Source: Spongilla lacustris
Taxonomy: Eukaryota > Porifera > Demospongiae > Spongillida > Spongillidae
NCBI GenBank assembly: GCA_949361645.1
Contig: OX442430.1
Location: 7,947,542-8,011,541 of the forward strand
Direction: 5' to 3'
Length of the DNA: 64,000 nt
In this document: positions 33,180-46,446 of the stretch, one piece after another
Numbering within the stretch: position 1 is the stretch's first letter
How the letters are laid out: every line of letters starts with the position of its first letter
Position numbers and translations under genes: made by a program
Notes under the pieces: model-generated
Databases searched by the model: none
Seen by the model: the letters and a program-made list of their open reading frames with translations, nothing else
Told to the model about the DNA's origin: nothing

Positions 33180-36100
33180 ATACACTCAGTTAATGGTCTA
33201 CACACATCAAAACTCATGGTCTACACACACATCACAAGGTATATGTACACACACATCACAAGCTCTCTCACACACACAACACACATGCATGGTCCACACA
33301 CACATCAGAAGCTCCCATGGCCTACAGAACACACACATCACAAGCTCACCCGCTCCCACACAACCCATGATCTATATGCACACACACACACACCACAAGC
33401 TCCCACACATTCTCACACAACACATCAATACACATGGCTACTACACATACATCACAAGCTCCCACACACTCACATCACAACGTATGGTCTACACACACAT
33501 CACAAGCTCCCACACACTCACATCACAACATATGGTCTACACACACATTACAAGCTCCCACACTCACATACAACACATCACAATCCATGGTCTACACACA
33601 CATCACAAGCTCCCACACACTCACACAACACATCACAATCCATGGTCTACACACACATCACAAGCTCCCACACACTCCCATATAACACATCACAATCCAT
33701 GGTCTACACACATCACTAGCTCCCACACACTCACACACAACACATCACAATGTATGCATGGTCTACACACACATCACAAGCTCCCACACACTCCCATATG
33801 TATCACAACCCATGGTTTACACACACATCACAAGCTCCCACACACTCCCATATGTATCACAACCCATGGTTTACACACACATCACAAGCTCCCACACACT
33901 CCCATATAACACATCACAATCCATGGTCTACACACACATCACAAGCTACCACACACTCCTATATAACACATCACAATCCATGGTCTACACACACATCACA
34001 AGCTCCCACACTCCCATATAACACATCACAATCCATGGTCTACACACACATCACAAGCTACCACACACTCACACAACACATCACAATCCATGGTCTACAC
34101 ACACATCACAAGCTCCCACACTCCCATATAACACATCACAATCCATGGTCTACACACACATCACAAGCTCCCACACACTCCCATAAAACACATCACAATC
34201 CATGGTCTACACACACATCACAAGCTCCCACACACTCCCATATAACACATCACAATCCATGGTCTACACACACATTACAAGCTCCCACACACTCCTATAT
34301 GTATCACAACCCATGGTTTATACACACATCACAAGCTCCCACACACTCCCATATAACACATCACAATCCATGGTCTACACACACATCACAAGCTCCCACA
34401 CTCCCATATAACACATCACAATCCATGGTCTACAGACACATCACAAGCTCCCACACACTCATACATGTATCACAACCCATGGTTTACACACACATCACAA
34501 GCTCCCACACACTCCCATACATCACATCACAACCCATGGTCTACACACACCACACACTCCTATATAACACATCACAATCCATGGTCTACACACACATCAC
34601 AAGCTCCCAAACACTCCCATATAACACATCACAATCCATGGTCTACACACACATCACAAGCTCCCACACTCCCATATAACACATCACAATCCATGGTCTA
34701 CACACATCACTAGCTCACACACAACACATCACAATGTATGCATGGTCTACACACACATCACAAGCCCCCACACACTCCCATATGTATCACAACCCATGGT
34801 TTACACACACATCACAAGCTCCCACACACTCCCATATAACACATCACAATCCATGGTCTACACACACATCACAAGCTACCACACACTCCTCTATAACACA
34901 TCACAACCCATGGTCTACACACGCCACAAGCTCCCACACTCCCATATAACACATCACAATCCATGGTCTACACACACGTCACAAGCTCCCACACACTCCC
35001 ATATAACACATCACAATCTATGGTCTACACACACATCACAAGCTCCCACACACTCCCATATAACACATCACAATCCCTTGTCTACACACACATCACAAGC
35101 TCCCACACACTCCGATATAATCCATGGTCTACACACACGTCACAAGCTCCCACACACTCCCATTAACACATCACAATCCATGGTCTACACACACATCACA
35201 AACTCCCACACACTCCCAAATAACACATCACAACCAATGGTCTACACATAAATCACAAGCTCCCACACACTCCCATATAACACATCACAATCCATGGTCT
35301 ACACACACATCACAAGCTCCCACACACTCCCATAACACATCACAACCCATGGTCTACACACGTCACAAGCTCCCACACACTCCCACTCCCATATAACACA
35401 TCACAATCCATGGTCTACACACATCACTAGCTCCCACACACTCACACACAACACATCACAATGTATGGTCTACACACACATCACAAGCTCCCACACACTC
35501 CCATATAGCACATCACAATCCATGGTCTACACACACATCACAAACTCCCACAATCTCACACAACACATCACAACGTATGGTCTACACACACATCACACAA
35601 CACATCAATACACATGGCTACTACATGTACACAGACATCACAAGCTCCCACACACTCACATCACAATGTATGGTCTACACACACATCACAAGCTCCCACA
35701 CACTCACATCACAACGTATGGTCTACACACACATCACAAGCTCCCACACACTCACATATAACACATCACAATCCATAGTCTACACACACATCACAAGCTC
35801 CCACACACTCCCATATAACACATCACAATCCATGGTCTACACACGTCACAAGCTCCCACACACTCCCATATAACACATCACAATCCATGGTCTACACACA
35901 CATCACAAGCTCCCACACTCTCATATAACACATCACAATCCATGGTCTACACACACATCACAAGCTCCCACACACTCACACAACACATCACAATCCATGG
36001 TCTACACACACATCACAAGCTCCCACACACTCCTATATAACACATCACAATCCATGGTCTACACACACATCACAAGCTCCCACACTCCCATATAACACAT

Positions 36101-38095
36101 CACAATCCATGGTCTACACACACATCACAAGCTCGCACACACTCACACAACACATCACAATCCATGGTCTACACACACATCACAAGCTCCCACACACTCC
36201 CATATAACACATCACAATCCATGGTCTACACACACATCACAAGCTCCCACACACTCTCATATAACACATCACAATCTATGGTCTACACACACATCACAAG
36301 CTTCCACACACTCCCATATAACACATCACAATCCCTTGTCTACACACACATCACAAGCTCCCACACACTCCCATATAACACATCACAATCACAAGCTCCC
36401 ACACACTCCCATATAACACATCACAATCCATGGTCTACACACACATCACAAGCTCCCACACACTCCCATATAACACATCACAATCCATGGTCTACACACA
36501 CATCACAAGCTCACACACTCATACATGTGTCACAACCCATGGTCTACACACACATCAAAAGCTCCCACACACTCACATATAACACATCACAATCCATGGT
36601 CTATACACACATCACAAGCTCCCACACACTCCCATATAACACATCACAATCCATGGTCTACACACATATCACAAGCTCCCACACACTCCCATATAACACA
36701 TCACAATCCATGGTCTACACACATCACTAGCTCCCACACACTCACACACAACACATCACAATGTATGGTCTACACACACATCACAAGCTCCCACACACTC
36801 CCATATAGCACATCACAATCCATGGTCTACATACACATCACAAACTCCCACAATCTCACACAACACATCACAACGTATGGTCTACACACACATCACAAGC
36901 TCTCACACACTCACACATGTATCACAACCCATGGTCTACACATAAATCACAAGCTCCCACACACTCCCATATAACACATCACAATCCATGGTCTACACAC
37001 GTCACAAGCGCCCACACACTCCCATATAACACATCACAATCTATGGTCTACACACACATCACAAGCTCCCACACACTCATACATGTATCACAACCCATTG
37101 TCTACACACACATCACAAGCTCCCACACACTCAAATATAACACATCACAACCCATGGTCTACACACACATCACAAGCTCCCACACACTCCCATATAACAC
37201 ATAACAATCCATGGTGTACACACACATCACAAGCTCCCACACACTCACACACGTATCACAACCCATGGTCTACACACAAATCACAAGCTCCCACACACTC
37301 ACACACGAATCACAACCCATGGTCTACACACACATCACATGCTCCCACACACTCCCAAATAACACATCACAATCCATGGTCTATACACACATCACAAGCT
37401 CCCACACACTCCCATATAACACATCATAATCCATGGTCTACACACACATCACAAGCTCCCACACACTCATACATGTATCACAACCCATGGTCTACACACA
37501 CATCACAAGCTCCGACACACTCACATATGTATCACAACCCATGGTCTACACACACATCACAAGCTCCCACACACTCCCATATAACACATCATAATCCATG
37601 GTCTACACACACATCACAAGCTCCCACACACTCATACATGTATCACAACGCATGGTCTACACACACATCACAAGCTCCCACACACTCACATATGTATCAC
37701 AACCCATGGTCTACACACACATCACATAAGACACAAGCTCCCACACACTCCCATATAACACATCACAATCCATGGTCTACACACATCACAAGCTCCCACA
37801 CACTCACACACAACACATCACAATGTATGGTCTACACACACATCACAAGCTCCCACACACTCCCATATAGCACATCACAATTCATGGTCTACACACACAT
37901 CACAAACTCCCACAATCTCACACAACACATCACAACGTATGGTCTACACACATCACAAGCTCCCACACACTCCCACACAACACATCACAACATATGGTCT
38001 ACACACACACACATCACAATCTCCCACACACTCACAACTTACAAATATAATCCACGACCCAACTCATACACATGGCCCACTTATACACACACCTA
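33180..38095 (+). repeat. 4.9-kb minisatellite array, unit about 57 bp
   Basis: Units of the form CACAATCCATGGTCTACACA, CACATCACAAGCTCCCACAC and ACTCCCATATAACACAT, repeated about 85 times with many variants (GTATCACAACCC, ACGTATGG, a shorter form lacking CACA). Larger blocks recur, for example the run TCACTAGCTCCCACACACTC followed by ACAATGTATGG at 33714, 35425 and 36725. The length being a multiple of three yields repetitive open frames (HNPWSTHTSQAPTHSHIT) that are not genes. Confidence 0.95.
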
Positions 38096-38154
38096 ACACA
38101 TACTAGCAGTTTCTGATGCCAATTTGCTGCATACAAAGGGATTCTCTAAAATAC

Positions 38155-38268
38155 CTCTTGTTTTGATTCGCTAGTTCCGGTCCAGCATTCATATGAACCT
38201 TCATGATCGATCTCTGATGCACTCAGGCTGATGGGATGGTCGTTTGTATGTCCATCTGCGTTGCGTAA
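38155..38268 (-). CDS. Orphan immunoglobulin-domain exon
   Basis: A 114-bp block with TTATCTTCAG acceptor and GAG|GTATTT donor, phase 0-0, reading ISLSASEIDHEGSYECWTG in its middle. The D-x-G-x-Y-x-C signature marks the second cysteine strand of an Ig domain. The partner half-domain should lie upstream on the minus strand but was not identified; a TIR element occupies 39076-39932. The phase differs from the 1-1 exons of the Ig gene at 54-58 kb, so it belongs to another gene or is a remnant. Confidence 0.6.
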
Positions 38269-38463
38269 CTGAAGATAAATACTACATGTACATTATATTT
38301 CCGGTAATAGTGTTACGTTACCGATTGATTCTTTCTGGTGACGTGTACAAAAATAGGTTGATTTGTTCACATACCAGGCGGTACTAGAAGAATCCGCCAC
38401 AGAATAGACCTTTGCGCTTACCCTCAGATTTGAAAAAAGCATTTCACGTGATCTCGAGAATGT

Positions 38464-38545
38464 AGTCTCGTACCCAGATCCAAATGTACGTAATGATATT
38501 ATCGCTTACAGTTACGTACATTTGGGTCTGGGTACGAAACTACCG
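38464..38545. mobile_element. Short hairpin MITE
   Basis: Inverted arms TAGTCTCGTACCCAGATCCA and its complement (ending GGGTCTGGGTACGAAACTA) each run to GTACGTAA around a 20-base loop. Target duplication not clear. Confidence 0.7.
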
Positions 38546-38690
38546 TGATGATACGTACACATTTTTTATGTGCGTGCGGGGGTCGTTTAAGCTCGTACGT
38601 ACCCGCAATCTTTCGTTCCGTTAACTTACGTAGGTTCCTTATAACGCGTGATTAGTAATGATACGCAATCAGACGCCTGAATTGCTGTGT

Positions 38691-38751
38691 TATAGACAGC
38701 AATTGAGTAAAAAGTAAGGAAACAAGGAATTACGGATATTATGCATTCATT
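38691..38751 (+). repeat. 61-bp dispersed repeat, inverted copy at 46376-46436
   Basis: Starts TATAGACAGCAATTGAG and ends ATGCATTCATT; identical to the reverse complement of 46376-46436. Together with the preceding AATTGCTGTGT it forms a palindromic site. Confidence 0.85.
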
Positions 38752-38753
38752 AA

Positions 38754-38964
38754 ACATATGGAGAAATTGCCCATGCATAGGCGGACATTTAGCACTTTTT
38801 TTCAAATTGATTTATAAACACATGTACTAAGTACGATAAATCGGTCTGATTGTGAATCTGTAATTTATAGATTTATATCATGAGCCATTCTTGTACAAAA
38901 ATCAAGACAAACAATTAATTTCTACCGCACTAATTTATTCGTGAAGTAGACATGTTACGTAACA
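38754..38964 (+). repeat. Dispersed repeat, copy B
   Basis: Diverged direct copy of 25543-25753 (shares ATAAATCGGTCTGATTGTGAATCTG over its middle). Confidence 0.75.
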
Positions 38965-39075
38965 TTAATTAACAATTATGTCATTTATCAATAAATTTTT
39001 TCAATTAATGGCCAGCCTAGCTCACGAGACGCATACAAAGCCGATGACGTATTACTAATACTAAGTAAGTAAAAG

Positions 39076-39932
39076 CATAGATATTAAAGTAAGGGGATTG
39101 GAAACGGATCAATGAATCTAATTAGTAGGTAACAGTCCATGTTACGCCTACAATTAAAAATTCATATCGTACGCAGCAGCTGTTTTATGGACTATAGGGA
39201 CCGAGACGTCAGGATCACAGGTTCACGTCTTCGCGAATGGTATATGGACAAGCAAAGCCTGGTACCCAAAGCCTTTGTTTTCCAGTCATACTTTCTTCTA
39301 CACACTCGTAATGTCTTATACCCATTGCTTAAAAAATAATCAAAAATCGATAAATGCTTCTCTCCTTAGCTTCGTTACCTCTCCTAAGGCGATACGGTTA
39401 ATGGGAAAATGACAGCCAATAGGCACGTAGCACACTGTGCACATCTATAATATGCAACGTTTAGCGCGCCAGCACATTTAGAATCGTAGAAAAAGGTACA
39501 GTGCCAAAGTAACTCCATTTACGCTTCTTACGTACTAGAATGGAGGTTGCGAACAAAGGAACAGTCCTCCGTACACAAAATTAAGGAAAGGCATACAGAT
39601 ATGACCTACCAACGACGTAGTAGTAACAGAGTCGCGCTGGGATGAACTGGTCAAAAATAAAAGGTACAGTCCGTAACCGAGTCGCGTAAGGTACTAGAAA
39701 ATCGCGTTCAGCAAGCAAACAATAAGAGCAAGGAGCCGTGCCAGTTAAAGAATGGCTTACAGACACGTAGGAAGATGTAATATGACGTTTTAGGACGAAA
39801 ACAAATCCCACAGTAGCAGCAGATTTCAAGTCTTCATTGGTTTAAGGGTAATAATAACCGTGTCAAGGAGTGTACGTGTACAATCATGCGCTCACGTGAT
39901 GCGTTTCCAATCCCCTTACTTAAATATCTATG
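39076..39932. mobile_element. 857-bp TIR element with 7-bp flanking repeat
   Basis: Ends CATAGATATTAAAGTAAGGG and, inverted, CCCTTACTTAAATATCTATG; similarity continues through ATTGGAAACG, giving about 30-bp termini. GTAAAAG occurs immediately outside both ends (39069-39075 and 39933-39939). No transposase frame; a 66-codon frame at 39139 has no recognisable feature. Likely a non-autonomous DNA transposon of uncertain superfamily. Confidence 0.75.
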
Positions 39933-39939
39933 GTAAAAG

Positions 39940-40890
39940 TAATTGTAGCTCCCGTAAACACAGATTGAACACGCACCGCAGATGACCGAAAGGGATGATG
40001 TTGGCTTCGTCCAAAGTGGCCGGTCCGCAATTACTAGTAGTTCACGACGGGAGACCGAGTCCCAACTCCCAACATGTCATCATATATGCTCCGCCATGCA
40101 TATTTACCCATCCTTTCAATATTGGCCTGGTGCAGCGTATCCGTTGTGCACGTCACGCCACCAGCACTTTTTATGCCACCTTTCTATGCGGCAATTCATT
40201 ATTGCCATGAAGCCTCGATCGCGATCATCGCGCGGGCAGCATATCGTAAAAGCAGAGATAATGAAAAGCGATACTTCCTATGATATATGCTATTACATTT
40301 ATTCTCTTAGCCCCTTCATCAATCATCGACTCAATGTGATATGGAAGATGTAAACGATGGGCGGAGCGTTTCTCTAGAGCCGAACAAATTGGCAAGCTAG
40401 AACCCGTACTTACACGTTTATTTCATGTCAAGATATCGAACTTCTTATAGGTTAATACATTTACCGTAGTGATCAGGTCGACGGGTCATGCTGCCCTTCC
40501 CCATCACTGAGTTACGTTTACAAATTGACAATAACCACGAAGACCCTGCTGCTTATCTTCCTCATCGGATGGCTATCAAAGTCTAGTGTCATATGATGAG
40601 CACCAAACAAAACAAAAAAAGATAAGTGCCTAAGTAGCATCATAGATACGTGATGGTAGCACATCTCCGTGGAAACAGTTGCAAACAGACATTTAAACAA
40701 ATTCGCAGCTCCCGATATTGAAACCTAGAGGAAAAAAGTGATGGTTATGCATCAGAACAAATGCCCCTACCATAAAACCAAAGCCCTCAGCATCATGCAC
40801 AAAGCACACTCCATCCCCTCCCATTAGGTTGAATGCAAAGCTCAACCAAGGCATCAGGACTAGTGCTTGCCCAACAGGCCCCTGTCATTC
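39940..40890. other. No supported gene
   Basis: Unique sequence. A 69-codon + strand frame at 40074-40283 starts with a hydrophobic stretch (YLPILSILAWCSVSVVHV), but overlapping frames are equally open and no splice or family evidence supports it. Confidence 0.3.
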
Positions 40891-41104
40891 ATTACCCCCC
40901 CCCCCCCACCCACACTCACACACATTTTGCACACAGTGTGTGGTTTGTATGACTTATACATGTAACTTCTCTGTATGGTTTCTACTAGAAAGGAGTATAG
41001 TGTAGGTGGTACGGAGGTGAAGAGGAAAGACACATGAACACTTAACCTTCAGTACTCACGATAAGTCTAAGTAGATACCATGCAGCCCCAGATCAAGCAT
41101 AGCC

Positions 41105-41221
41105 TTGGGGGTGGGGGGGGGGGGGTGGGGGGGCCAGCTTCCCCCCCCCCCCCCCTCCCCCATGGCATATGAAATGCCACCCCTCTGGCAGCAATTGCCC
41201 CCCCCCCCCCCCCCCCCCCCC
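41105..41221. repeat. Clustered poly-G and poly-C tracts
   Basis: A poly-G run is followed by two long poly-C runs within 120 bp, so the strand can fold on itself. Exact lengths are unreliable. Confidence 0.85.
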
Positions 41222-41694
41222 AGCCACACACGCTTCCGTTGATGATTACATATACCCGCGAGTAGATTACATGTTGTGTCATACGTAAAAAAAAAAGTCC
41301 GAATACTTGCTGACAAATGTCAACAAAGCGGTGGAGCACAACAGGGCATGTAAAAATGTACCCCTTCGACTGCATCCCTTCCTCCCCCCCAGTTTTTGTG
41401 AGCCCTCTGGTAAAACCAAATTCATGTAGGTCCATGGTAGTCCTACATGTACATAAGTACATGCCAGTAGTCAAATAGATGTACACATGTACATGTAGGT
41501 CTTGTAGATATGGTAGTCTTAGGTAGGGACATATAAGTCCAGGTACATGCACAGAGTATGTTTATTTTATGTCTAACATCAGATAAGGTTGTGGGTTCCT
41601 TTCATGTTTAATTATATTCACAGCACAGAAGGGCAGATGTTACATGTACATGTACAGGGAATACATGTAAGACAAAAGACACAAGTAATTTTCA

Positions 41695-41925
41695 GTACTC
41701 AGGTAGGTACATGTAGGTCTGTGTAGGTTCATGTAAGGGTTTATACAGGGTATAGGTCTATGTAGGTCCATGTAGGGTTCATGCAGGGTAGGTCTATGTA
41801 GGTCCATGTAAGGGTTCATGCAGGGTAGGCCTATGTAAGTACATGTAGGCTGCAGGGTAGGCCTAAGGTCCATGTAGGGTAGGCCTATGTAGGTCCATGG
41901 AGGTAGGTCTACATGTAGCTTCAGG
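41695..41925. repeat. Minisatellite AGGTCCATGTAGGGT-type
   Basis: Degenerate units of 14-27 bp built from GTAGGTCTATGTAGGTCCATG. Confidence 0.85.
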
Positions 41926-42099
41926 GCCTATAACATCAGATAAGGTTGTGGGTTCCCCTTTCAAGTTTATTATATTCACAGCACAAACCATGGGCAGATC
42001 TTAGGATTAAGAGTAGGTACATGTACATGTATGACAAAAGCCTTCAGTATTCTGGTACATGTACATGTAGGAGCATGTATGGGCTGGGTTTTTTTAAAA

Positions 42100-43015
42100 G
42101 TATGATGTATAGGCTGATGTATGGGGTATGGTGTACAGGCTGGTGTGTGGTGTATAGGCTGGTGTATGGTGTACAGGTTGGTGTGTGGTGTATAGGCTGG
42201 TGTATGGTGTACAGGTGTATAGGCTGGTGTATGGTGTACAGGCTGGTGTGTGGTGTATAGGCTGGTGTATGGTGTATAGGCTGGTGTATGGTGTACAGGC
42301 TGGTGTGTGGTGTATAGGCTGGTGTATGGTGTATAGGCTGGTGTATGGTGTATAGGCTGGTGTATGGTGTATAGGCTGGTGTATGGTGTATAGGCTGGTG
42401 TATGGTGTATAGGCTGGTGTATGGTGTATAGGCTGGTGTATGGTGTACAGGCTGGTGTATGGTGTACAAGCTGGTGTATGGTGTATAGGTGTATAGGCTG
42501 GTGTATGGTGTATAGGTTGGTGTATGGTGTACAGGCTGGTGTATGGTGTACAGGCTGGTGTATGGTGTACAGGCTAGTGTATGGTGTACAGGCTGGTGTA
42601 TGGTGTACAGGCTGGTGTATAGGCTGGTGTATGGGGTCTAGGCTGGTGTATGGTGTATAGGCTGGTGTATGGTGTATAGGCTGGTGTATGGTGTATAGGC
42701 TGGTGTATGGTGTACAGGCTGGTGTATGGTGTACAGGCTGGTGTATGGTGAACAGGCTGGTGTATGGGGTCTAGGCTGGTGTATGGTGTACAGGCTGGTG
42801 TATGGTGTACAGGCTAGTGTATAGTGTACAGGCTGGTGTATGGTGTATAGGCTGGTGTAAGGTGTACACGCTGGTGTATGGTGAACAGGCTGGTGTATGG
42901 GGTCTAGGCTGGTGTATGGTGTACAGGTTGGTGTATGGTGTACAGGCTAATGTATAGTGTACAGGCTGGTGTATGGGGTCTAGGCTGGTGTATGGTGTAT
43001 AGGCTGGTGTATGGG
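42100..43015. repeat. Minisatellite of 20 bp (GGCTGGTGTATGGTGTATA)
   Basis: About 45 units, alternating between GTATAGGCT and GTACAGGCT variants with occasional GGGTCTAGGCT, which recurs at regular intervals near 42630, 42765, 42895 and 42975. Confidence 0.95.
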
Positions 43016-43048
43016 CAAACACATCATGCAAACACCAGCACATATCTA

Positions 43049-43177
<129 letters not shown>

Positions 43178-43217
43178 CTACATGTAGAATGCTGTCTGCA
43201 CATTATCCCGCAATGGA

Positions 43218-43609
43218 TCCCCTACGAAAAAATCTTGGCATGACATGTTCCAAATTCATGCGTGATATGTTTTTGCAAGTGTTCCAGTTTTTCTAGAGCA
43301 TTGTTGAACATGCTTACATGTACATGTATGTCATTAAATTGCACTTCTAACTTGCACAGGATGAATAGTTTCTAAAAAGCGATTCCCCGATGAGGCATAC
43401 CCGCTAATATGCTAAGGGGTGTGCCACTTTATAACTTCTTGGGGGAACGCGTTCTAGAAACTCTTCAACCTGTACAAGTTAGAAGAGTGATATGCCTGCA
43501 ATTGAATGACATAAGCATGTTCAACAGTGCTCTAGAAAAACTGGAACACATGCGACAACATATCACACATGAATTTGGAACATGTATGCCAAGATTTTTT
43601 TGTAGGGGA
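43218..43609. mobile_element. 392-bp foldback element
   Basis: Arms of about 170 bp: TCCCCTACGAAAAAATCTTG at the left and the complement ending GATTTTTTTGTAGGGGA at the right, with a loop of roughly 50 bp. Lies upstream of RNF113 block 3, within the presumed intron. Confidence 0.8.
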
Positions 43610-43760
43610 AGGTGTGCCCATTATGGTGCGCTCCTTTTAAAGTGTGCCCATTAAGGTGTGCTCCTTTTGAAGTGTGCCCATTAAGGTGTGCTCCTTTTAA
43701 AGTGTGCCCATTGAGGTGTGCTCCTTTTAAAGTGTGCCCTTTAAGGTGTGCTCCTTTTAA
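43610..43760. repeat. Minisatellite of 30 bp (GTGTGCCCATTAAGGTGTGC)
   Basis: Five units with small changes, starting right at the end of the foldback. Confidence 0.9.
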
Positions 43761-43824
43761 TGTGTGTGACATTTTCTGTACAGTTCACGTTCATGCATCG
43801 TGTGCTTGCTACCATACATTGCAG

Positions 43825-43866
43825 ACACACACACACACAAATACACACACACACACACACACACAC
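43825..43866. repeat. (CA)n microsatellite
   Basis: Short CA run, interrupted by AAATA. Confidence 0.9.
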
Positions 43867-44499
43867 AACACTCATGGAATCGTACAATTGTATGCCACAA
43901 TATTTGGCTTCATCACATCTGCTAGCACCTCCCTTGACCACACCCACCCGCTGGCTGCACTCCCTTGTGAGGTCTCCCTCCTCTCGCAGCCTCGAAGTAC
44001 TCGGTGTAGTTGTGTCCTCTCCTCCTCCATACTATATATGGAAAACAAACAATATTAATTAATCATCATACAACAGACTGAGTTTTGCAGCATAGTAGGA
44101 GGACATGAATCACCATGGCAACTAGACATATACAAATAAAAATTTGTTCTGGAGAATAATGCTGATATTGCTGTCTTTACAGGGTTAAAACTCGTGTCAC
44201 TAAAGGGCTAATATCACTGTATCTGACTGGCCTATAAAGGGTTACTGCAAGTGGTGACTAGTGCCCAGACCTGGTTCAAATTCTGTGCCTTCTCCATGAC
44301 ACCCCACTGGTCCCTGTTCTGTTCTGTCTCCATCTCCAAGGTGAGGGTGGCCTCCATGTCATGCCTCCCTCTCAGACTTAGTATGTGTGGGTCACCTTGC
44401 TGAGTTTGTCCTTATCTTTGTCACTGAACACTCTGAGCCTCCTCTGATGAAGGAAAGTGGAAGGAGAGGATCATGAAAGGAGGGAAGAGGCGAGGATGG

Positions 44500-44782
44500 A
44501 GAGGGAGGGAGGGAGGGAGGGAGGGAGGGAGGGAGGGAGGGAGGGAGGGAGGGAGGGAGGGAGGGAGGGAGGGAGGGAGGGAGGGAGGGAGGGAGGGAGG
44601 GAGGGAGGGAGGGAGGGAGGGAGGGAGGGAGGGAGGGAGGGAGGGAGGGAGGGAGGGAGGGAGGGAGGGAGGGAGGGAGGGAGGGAGGGAGGGAGGGAGG
44701 GAGGGAGGGAGGGAGGGAGGGAGGGAGGGAGGGAGGGAGGGAGGGAGGGAGGGAGGGAGGGAGGGAGGGAGGGAGGGAGGAG
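44500..44782. repeat. (GGGA)n microsatellite, about 280 bp
   Basis: Pure GGGA tetranucleotide array of about 70 units. Frames are open on both strands but carry no biological meaning. Confidence 0.97.
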
Positions 44783-44799
44783 GGAGTGGGTAAATAGAG

Positions 44800-45557
44800 C
44801 TTGCCATTGGTGAGCATTGATAGCTGGAGTTTGAGTTGTGTACTGTGGAAAACAATGCAAATGTCTTCAAAACTAGCCAATTACATTCATGTACGTATGC
44901 ACAAGGTAACACAACAACACACAAGAACTGATTCTTAGCATACATATACATGTACATACTGACTTACATGTACAGAGAGAGGGGGAGAGAGGATTCATAG
45001 CCACTCACACAACAACACACGCACACACAGTCACGCATACATACTCACACACATGCTCACACACACAATCACACACACACATATGCTCACACACACAATC
45101 ACACACACATATGCTCACACACACACGCTGTCAGCTGTGGGGTATCTGCCATAGGATTCATTTCTTAGGTGCTTGCTATATGGGGTACTTGCCATAGGAT
45201 AGGGCCGGTTAACCCCATAGCTTCTTCAAAGCTGTGTGCAATAGGGATCACTCCAACTCCATACACTGTAGCTGTTAGGTGTCTGCCATAGATTTGAGTT
45301 CATAGCTGTTAACTATGTGATTCTTCATGCATCGCTTATTGCCATAGAGTTCACGTGCACTCCATACATAGGCCAGGGGTATTCCGTCGCTGCCTGCCGT
45401 AGAGTCCAGCGTAGAGTACCAGCTTTATAGCTGTCTGTCTGCAATAGGGTCCGTGCACTCCCGTACCTCCGTAGCAATTAGCTGTGGCCTGTGGGGTAGT
45501 AGGCTTAAGTTCTGCCATAGAATCCAGTCCACAGGCAGACTTCCAGGTTTTTAACCT
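44800..45557. other. No supported gene
   Basis: Includes a CA-rich minisatellite at 45005-45125 (CACACACAATCACACACAC-like) and several repeated TGCCATAG phrases at 45150-45350. Confidence 0.4.
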
Positions 45558-45655
45558 GCATGTCATATCCTCGTGGGATTGATCTTCGATATCGTCGTCT
45601 TCGTACCGTTCGAAATCGTCCGCGGAAGTACCGAACCAAAAGCAAAGAGCTGGCC
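45558..45655 (-). CDS. Acidic exon-like block
   Basis: Minus-strand block after a TCTGCTGTACAG acceptor, with a possible CAG|GTTAAA donor, reading FGTSADDFERYEDDDIEDQS. The acidic, low-complexity composition is protein-like. It may be an upstream exon of the RNF113-like remnant or an independent gene; not recognised. Confidence 0.3.
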
Positions 45656-45659
45656 TCCT

Positions 45660-46290
45660 GTACAGCAGATTATCTCTGCCTACAGTAAATAGCGGTTAAT
45701 AAGTTATTTTGCACGTTAAGTTGTTGTGTACATTATAGTGGTGGGTGTGGTCGTGGTTATAGACATCATACATATTATCATTAATCATGGTACATGTACT
45801 TACAGAACAGCTCGGTCTGGGCTCGGCTAACTGACGAAAGAGTAGCACGTGATATTATGCGTTTTGTATTTGGGGTGTATCTCACTAACCATTCAAGGGA
45901 AGCGCGATTTGAAGGCCCTAAGCTCTGAAAAAATGATGAAGAATAAGTGCATTGATTACTCTCATATATTCCGGTGGCAACTAAGAAAAATATCATTTGG
46001 TTGGGAAACTATTGATGACTGAATAAGTAAATGAGATAAAATGAATGGACATTGGAAACCTTGCATAATTAATGTGGAAGTGCGGATATAGGTACCTACG
46101 GTGCGTGAAAGTACTCAAAATATGCTAAATAGTCCCCACATAGCAAATCCGAGAGCACCTAGTCAATATAATTTTTATTTCTGCAGTTAGCTGCAGTTTT
46201 CTGAATGCGTCCATACATTTTCTATGGACATTGAATTACGCAATGACCGAATACCGCGTAATCCTTTTGACCGCCAATTTCTCGATATGA
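45660..46290. other. No gene seen
   Basis: AT-rich unique sequence. Confidence 0.4.
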
Positions 46291-46292
46291 TT

Positions 46293-46372
46293 ATAAATAT
46301 TACATACCTACATTATTTAGCAAATTACCTGCCTGAAATTCTGTGCTAAATATAGGTATGTAATATTTATAA
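46293..46372. mobile_element. 80-bp hairpin element
   Basis: ATAAATATTACATACCTA at the left and its complement TAGGTATGTAATATTTAT at the right enclose a loop ACCTGCCTGAAATTCTG. It adjoins the 61-bp dispersed repeat. Confidence 0.7.
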
Positions 46373-46375
46373 TTT

Positions 46376-46436
46376 AATGAATGCATAATATCCGTAATTC
46401 CTTGTTTCCTTACTTTTTACTCAATTGCTGTCTATA
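46376..46436 (-). repeat. 61-bp dispersed repeat, copy 2
   Basis: Exact reverse complement of 38691-38751; followed by AATCCTACATC and a LINE tail. Confidence 0.85.
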
Positions 46437-46446
46437 AATCCTACAT

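Noticed and set aside
33180..38095. CRISPR-like appearance of regularly spaced repeats
   Set aside because: Eukaryotic context; there are no unique spacers, the whole 57-bp unit is repeated, and no cas genes are present.
33168..38096. Long His/Thr/Ser-rich frames (HNPWSTHTSQAPTHSH)
   Set aside because: Shadow of a 57-bp minisatellite whose period is a multiple of three.
39581..39829. 82-codon frame inside the 857-bp TIR element, considered as a transposase fragment
   Set aside because: No DDE-like motif or family resemblance, and the element is too short to be autonomous.
44392..44957. Poly-(SLPP) and (GREG) frames
   Set aside because: Translation of a (GGGA)n tetranucleotide array in several frames.
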